64,000 bases of DNA, from contig JAPUDO010000053.1 in the NCBI GenBank assembly GCA_027493055.1, positions 17,997 to 81,996 on the forward strand, written 5' to 3'. Of this stretch, positions 61,406-64,000 are shown in pieces. A program made the translations under genes and the position numbers. This DNA comes from Niabella sp. (GTDB lineage Bacteria; Bacteroidota; Bacteroidia; Chitinophagales; Chitinophagaceae). The notes under the pieces were generated by a model that saw only the letters and a list, made by a program, of their open reading frames with translations, ran no database searches and had not been told where the DNA came from. Numbering within the stretch: position 1 is the first letter of the stretch; each line of letters begins with the position of its first letter.

Positions 61406-62506
61406 TTATATATCCGGCACATTATTAGGAATGCGTATAGTAAACTTCGTACCTGAGTTCAGCACAGATTCTACCGAAATTTTACCATCCAGTTTAGCCA
61501 GCGCTTCACGTACAATAAACAATCCCAGCCCGGTACCTTTTTGATTGTGCATCCTGAAAAACTGGTTAAATATTTTATTCAAATGGTCGTTCAAGATGCC
61601 TAATCCATTGTCTGTTATGGTAATAATGGCATCTAAACGGTTCACTTTCACTTCTATTTTTATTAATTTATCTTCTTCTTCCGGTTTCTGGTATTTAATA
61701 GCGTTGGAGATAAGGTTGCCGATAATCACTTCAATCCGGAAAATGTCGCCGATAAATTTTTCCGGCTGGTCAATACTTACTTCAAACCTGATCTTATCAT
61801 CTACATTATTAGCCAGCTTATGCATTGTTACCAGGTCATCAACAAGCTTTTCAAAGTTCACTTCTTCCTTTACATTACTGTACCTGCTGTTTTTGTAGTA
61901 CTGAAGCGTGCTGGTTATATTGTAATCAAGCCTGGCGCAGCAATCTTCTATCAGGTTCCAGTATTCGTACCCTTTTTCTGATTCAGCAAATACATTGTCG
62001 AGCTTTGCTAAATTAATAACCCCTAACGCAGATGCAAGAGGGGCCCGTAATTCATGGGAAATGCTGTAAATGAACCGGTTGAGCTCATCATTGGTTTTTT
62101 GCAGCTCCATCAGCTTTTCTTTTAGCTCACGCCTGGTTCTGAATACATCGTAGGCATTCTGGATGCCGTTATTCAGCTCTATTTCGTTCCATGGCTTTGT
62201 AATGTACCGGTATATGTCGCCGGTGTTGATCGCATCAGCCAGGGCTTCAATATCTGTGTACCCCGTAAGGAGTATCCTGATCGGTTCGGGATAAAGTTTT
62301 TTTATTTTCTTAAACAGTTCCACCCCGGTCATATTGGGCATTCTTTGGTCAGATATTACAATATGAACCTCTGTCTGGGACAAAATATCAAGAGCTTCTG
62401 CGCCAGAATTTGCTGTATAAATTTCATAAAGCCGCCGGAAATTTGCTCTGAAAGAACTTAAATTGTTCTCTTCATCATCTACGTATAATACTTTGATTAT
62501 CGTCAT
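61406..62506 (-). CDS. Receiver-histidine kinase hybrid (soluble)
   Basis: The 366-residue protein has an N-terminal receiver domain (D53 in VISDQRMPNMTG) and, after a short coiled coil (about 122-142), a HisKA domain with H151 (SISHELRAPLASA) and an HATPase domain (NLISNAIKYQ, ITDNGLGI, GTGLGLFIV). There is no membrane segment, so it probably receives phosphate from the membrane kinase encoded 19 bp upstream and relays it. The reversed REC-kinase order fits a relay intermediate. Confidence 0.92.
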   Translation of the reverse strand: MTIIKVLYVDDEENNLSSFRANFRRLYEIYTANSGAEALDILSQTEVHIVISDQRMPNMTGVELFKKIKKLYPEPIRILLTGYTDIEALADAINTGDIYRYITKPWNEIELNNGIQNAYDVFRTRRELKEKLMELQKTNDELNRFIYSISHELRAPLASALGVINLAKLDNVFAESEKGYEYWNLIEDCCARLDYNITSTLQYYKNSRYSNVKEEVNFEKLVDDLVTMHKLANNVDDKIRFEVSIDQPEKFIGDIFRIEVIIGNLISNAIKYQKPEEEDKLIKIEVKVNRLDAIITITDNGLGILNDHLNKIFNQFFRMHNQKGTGLGLFIVREALAKLDGKISVESVLNSGTKFTIRIPNNVPDI

Positions 62507-62525
62507 AACTGGGCATTGAGAGCTC

Positions 62526-64000
62526 TCAGGCTAAATAATTTACAGGTAAAGTTATGATAAATTCAGCACCCTCACCAAAATTTGATATAACCTCTATAGT
62601 ACCCTTATGGCTGTCTATTATACCTTTTACAATAGACATACCCAGCCCGGTACCCTGGCCCACCGGTTTAGTGGTATAAAAAGGCTCAAATATTTTTTCA
62701 TGCACGTCATCTTTAATACCTATGCCATTATCTTTAATGGATATTTTCACATGCCCGTTTTCTTCCATGCTTTTGATGGTTAAAATACCGGGGCCGGGGT
62801 TAACTGCCTGTCTTTCAGATATAGATTGCAGCCCGTTGGTGATGATGTTCATGAATACCTGGTTTATTTTGCCCGGCGTACATTCCACATCGGGTATATT
62901 GTCCAGCTCTTTATTCAGGATAAAATCTTTAGGAAAAGAATTTTTCACCAACATTAAGGTAGACTGGAGTCCCTCATTCAGGTTGGCGAATTTTACATTG
63001 GCCTCATCAATACGGGCAAAATTCTTCAGGTTGCTTACAATTTCTGCGGTGCGGTGTGCCCCATCCCTGATACCCATTAAAAGTGTTCTTATTTCTTCAT
63101 TAATATAGTCAAGATCAATCTGTTTCCTGTAAGAATTGATTGCTGATAGCTGCTCTTCTACATTCTTTGAGAGATCTATTTCTTCGTATTTTTTGATAAG
63201 GTTTTGTATATCATTAATATCCAGCTCAAGCGGCTTTACATTAGAAGTAACAAAATTGATGGGATTATTGATTTCATGAGCGATACCTGCGGTGAGCTGA
63301 CCCAGCGAGGCCATTTTTTCGGACTCTACCAGCTTGCTTTGTGTATTCTTTAACTGTGAAAGTGTATTACTCAGGTTGTTATTGGATTCTTCCAGTTCCT
63401 GGGTACGTTCATGAACCTGTCTCTCCAGAATAATGTTTTGTTCCTTTACCATCCTTTCTTTTTCTTTTGAAGCAGTTAGCGCCTCCTTGCGGTAAATATT
63501 AATCCGGTCTGCAAGCGCAAATGCAAGAAGCAGCACCTGGAGCATAGACCCTATTTCCAGCACTTTAGCGGTAACAGTGGTATAAGGAATAATATCTCTT
63601 GTGCGAAGCACATGGATAATAACAGCAATCAAAAACACAGAGAACGCTATTAAAAAAAACTTTGCCGGCCTGAAGTTCTTTTGAGATACCACAAAGGCAC
63701 AGTATATTGTAAATAAGGAGCCAACCAATGCTACAGCGTTAATCAGGTTTAATGCAAAGTGTCTGCTGAAAAAAATTGTAATGAACACCGCAATAATATC
63801 CAGCAATATTAAGCCCCCCAGGATTTTATGAAATTTTGGCGTCAATTGCCGGGTATTAAGAAAGTTTCTTGTAAAAAGTAAAGTTGCAACCCCTGATAAA
63901 ATACCACTGAAGTTCACCGAGTTTATTGCGAACTGGCTATTGCCAGGCCACAGGTACATAAAAGTGTACCCGTTTAAAATAAGCTGTGTTAGCCCTACAG
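62526..64000 (-). CDS. Membrane sensor histidine kinase (7TM-type input), cut by window edge
   Basis: The frame is open to the right edge (13 further codons beyond the ATG at 63959), so the gene begins outside the window. The visible part has six or more hydrophobic helices resembling the 7TM module of 7TMR-DISM receptors, a coiled coil (KEKERMVKEQNIILERQV), a dimerisation/phosphoacceptor segment (LTAGIAHEINNPINFV) and an HATPase domain with IKDNGIGI and GTGLGMSIV. It is the likely input of the downstream receiver-kinase and receiver proteins. Confidence 0.88.
   Translation of the reverse strand, partial: VGLTQLILNGYTFMYLWPGNSQFAINSVNFSGILSGVATLLFTRNFLNTRQLTPKFHKILGGLILLDIIAVFITIFFSRHFALNLINAVALVGSLFTIYCAFVVSQKNFRPAKFFLIAFSVFLIAVIIHVLRTRDIIPYTTVTAKVLEIGSMLQVLLLAFALADRINIYRKEALTASKEKERMVKEQNIILERQVHERTQELEESNNNLSNTLSQLKNTQSKLVESEKMASLGQLTAGIAHEINNPINFVTSNVKPLELDINDIQNLIKKYEEIDLSKNVEEQLSAINSYRKQIDLDYINEEIRTLLMGIRDGAHRTAEIVSNLKNFARIDEANVKFANLNEGLQSTLMLVKNSFPKDFILNKELDNIPDVECTPGKINQVFMNIITNGLQSISERQAVNPGPGILTIKSMEENGHVKISIKDNGIGIKDDVHEKIFEPFYTTKPVGQGTGLGMSIVKGIIDSHKGTIEVISNFGEGAEFIITLPVNYLA

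Overview
The window looks like a chromosomal segment from a gliding, flexirubin-type member of the Bacteroidota, most likely of the Chitinophagaceae. The evidence is a SusC/SusD pair controlled by an ECF sigma/FecR pair, GldH, BatD, DUF1501/DUF1800, DUF4834 beside rimP-nusA-infB, many lipoproteins, and start-proximal TAnnTTTG promoter boxes with little sign of Shine-Dalgarno sequences. I saw no rRNA, tRNA or CRISPR array.

Layout. 1-8 kb: edge-truncated TonB-dependent receptor divergent from a secreted endonuclease/phosphatase, a first Rpn-type nuclease, gnd, and an M16 zinc peptidase. 8-21.6 kb: genes matching the accessory part of a flexirubin (dialkylresorcinol plus aryl polyene) locus: DarB-like and DarA-like enzymes, a GT2-DUF2062 protein, an MMPL-acyltransferase-methyltransferase fusion, a desaturase-like flavoprotein and a C45/AAT-like acyltransferase. 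The polyene synthase core is absent. This block is interrupted by a second Rpn gene bracketed by an 80-bp direct duplication of the end of the fusion gene. 21.7-24.9 kb: yicC-gldH-histidine kinase-response regulator. 25.4-28 kb: lpxD-like gene, DUF72 gene, outer-membrane protein. 28.1-29.3 kb: an IS200-like Y1 transposase embedded in three copies of a roughly 230-260 bp multi-hairpin repeat. 29.3-37.2 kb: yjjG, SDR, BatD, DUF3817, DUF1501/DUF1800 pair, small cytochrome c lipoprotein, serS. 37.5-48.9 kb: sigma/anti-sigma, STN-bearing SusC, SusD, two lipoproteins and a large zinc metalloprotease, read as one uptake and proteolysis system. 49-60.2 kb: LpxR-like deacylase, recR, Ig-like lipoprotein, heme A synthase, SurA-like chaperone, and infB, nusA and rimP (operon order rimP-nusA-infB), with DUF4834. 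60.5-64 kb: MerC-like protein and a three-gene phosphorelay cut by the right edge.

The strongest leads are the Rpn gene with its duplicated flank, the transposase-associated hairpin array with opposite loop orientation in its two halves, and the split flexirubin locus with a candidate esterifying enzyme. Smaller leads are hairpins in the leaders of rimP-nusA-infB and of an outer-membrane gene, an orphan terminator in the yicC-lpxD gap, and a probable catalytically dead metallopeptidase lipoprotein in the SusCD locus. All functions are inferred from sequence by eye. No database search was run.
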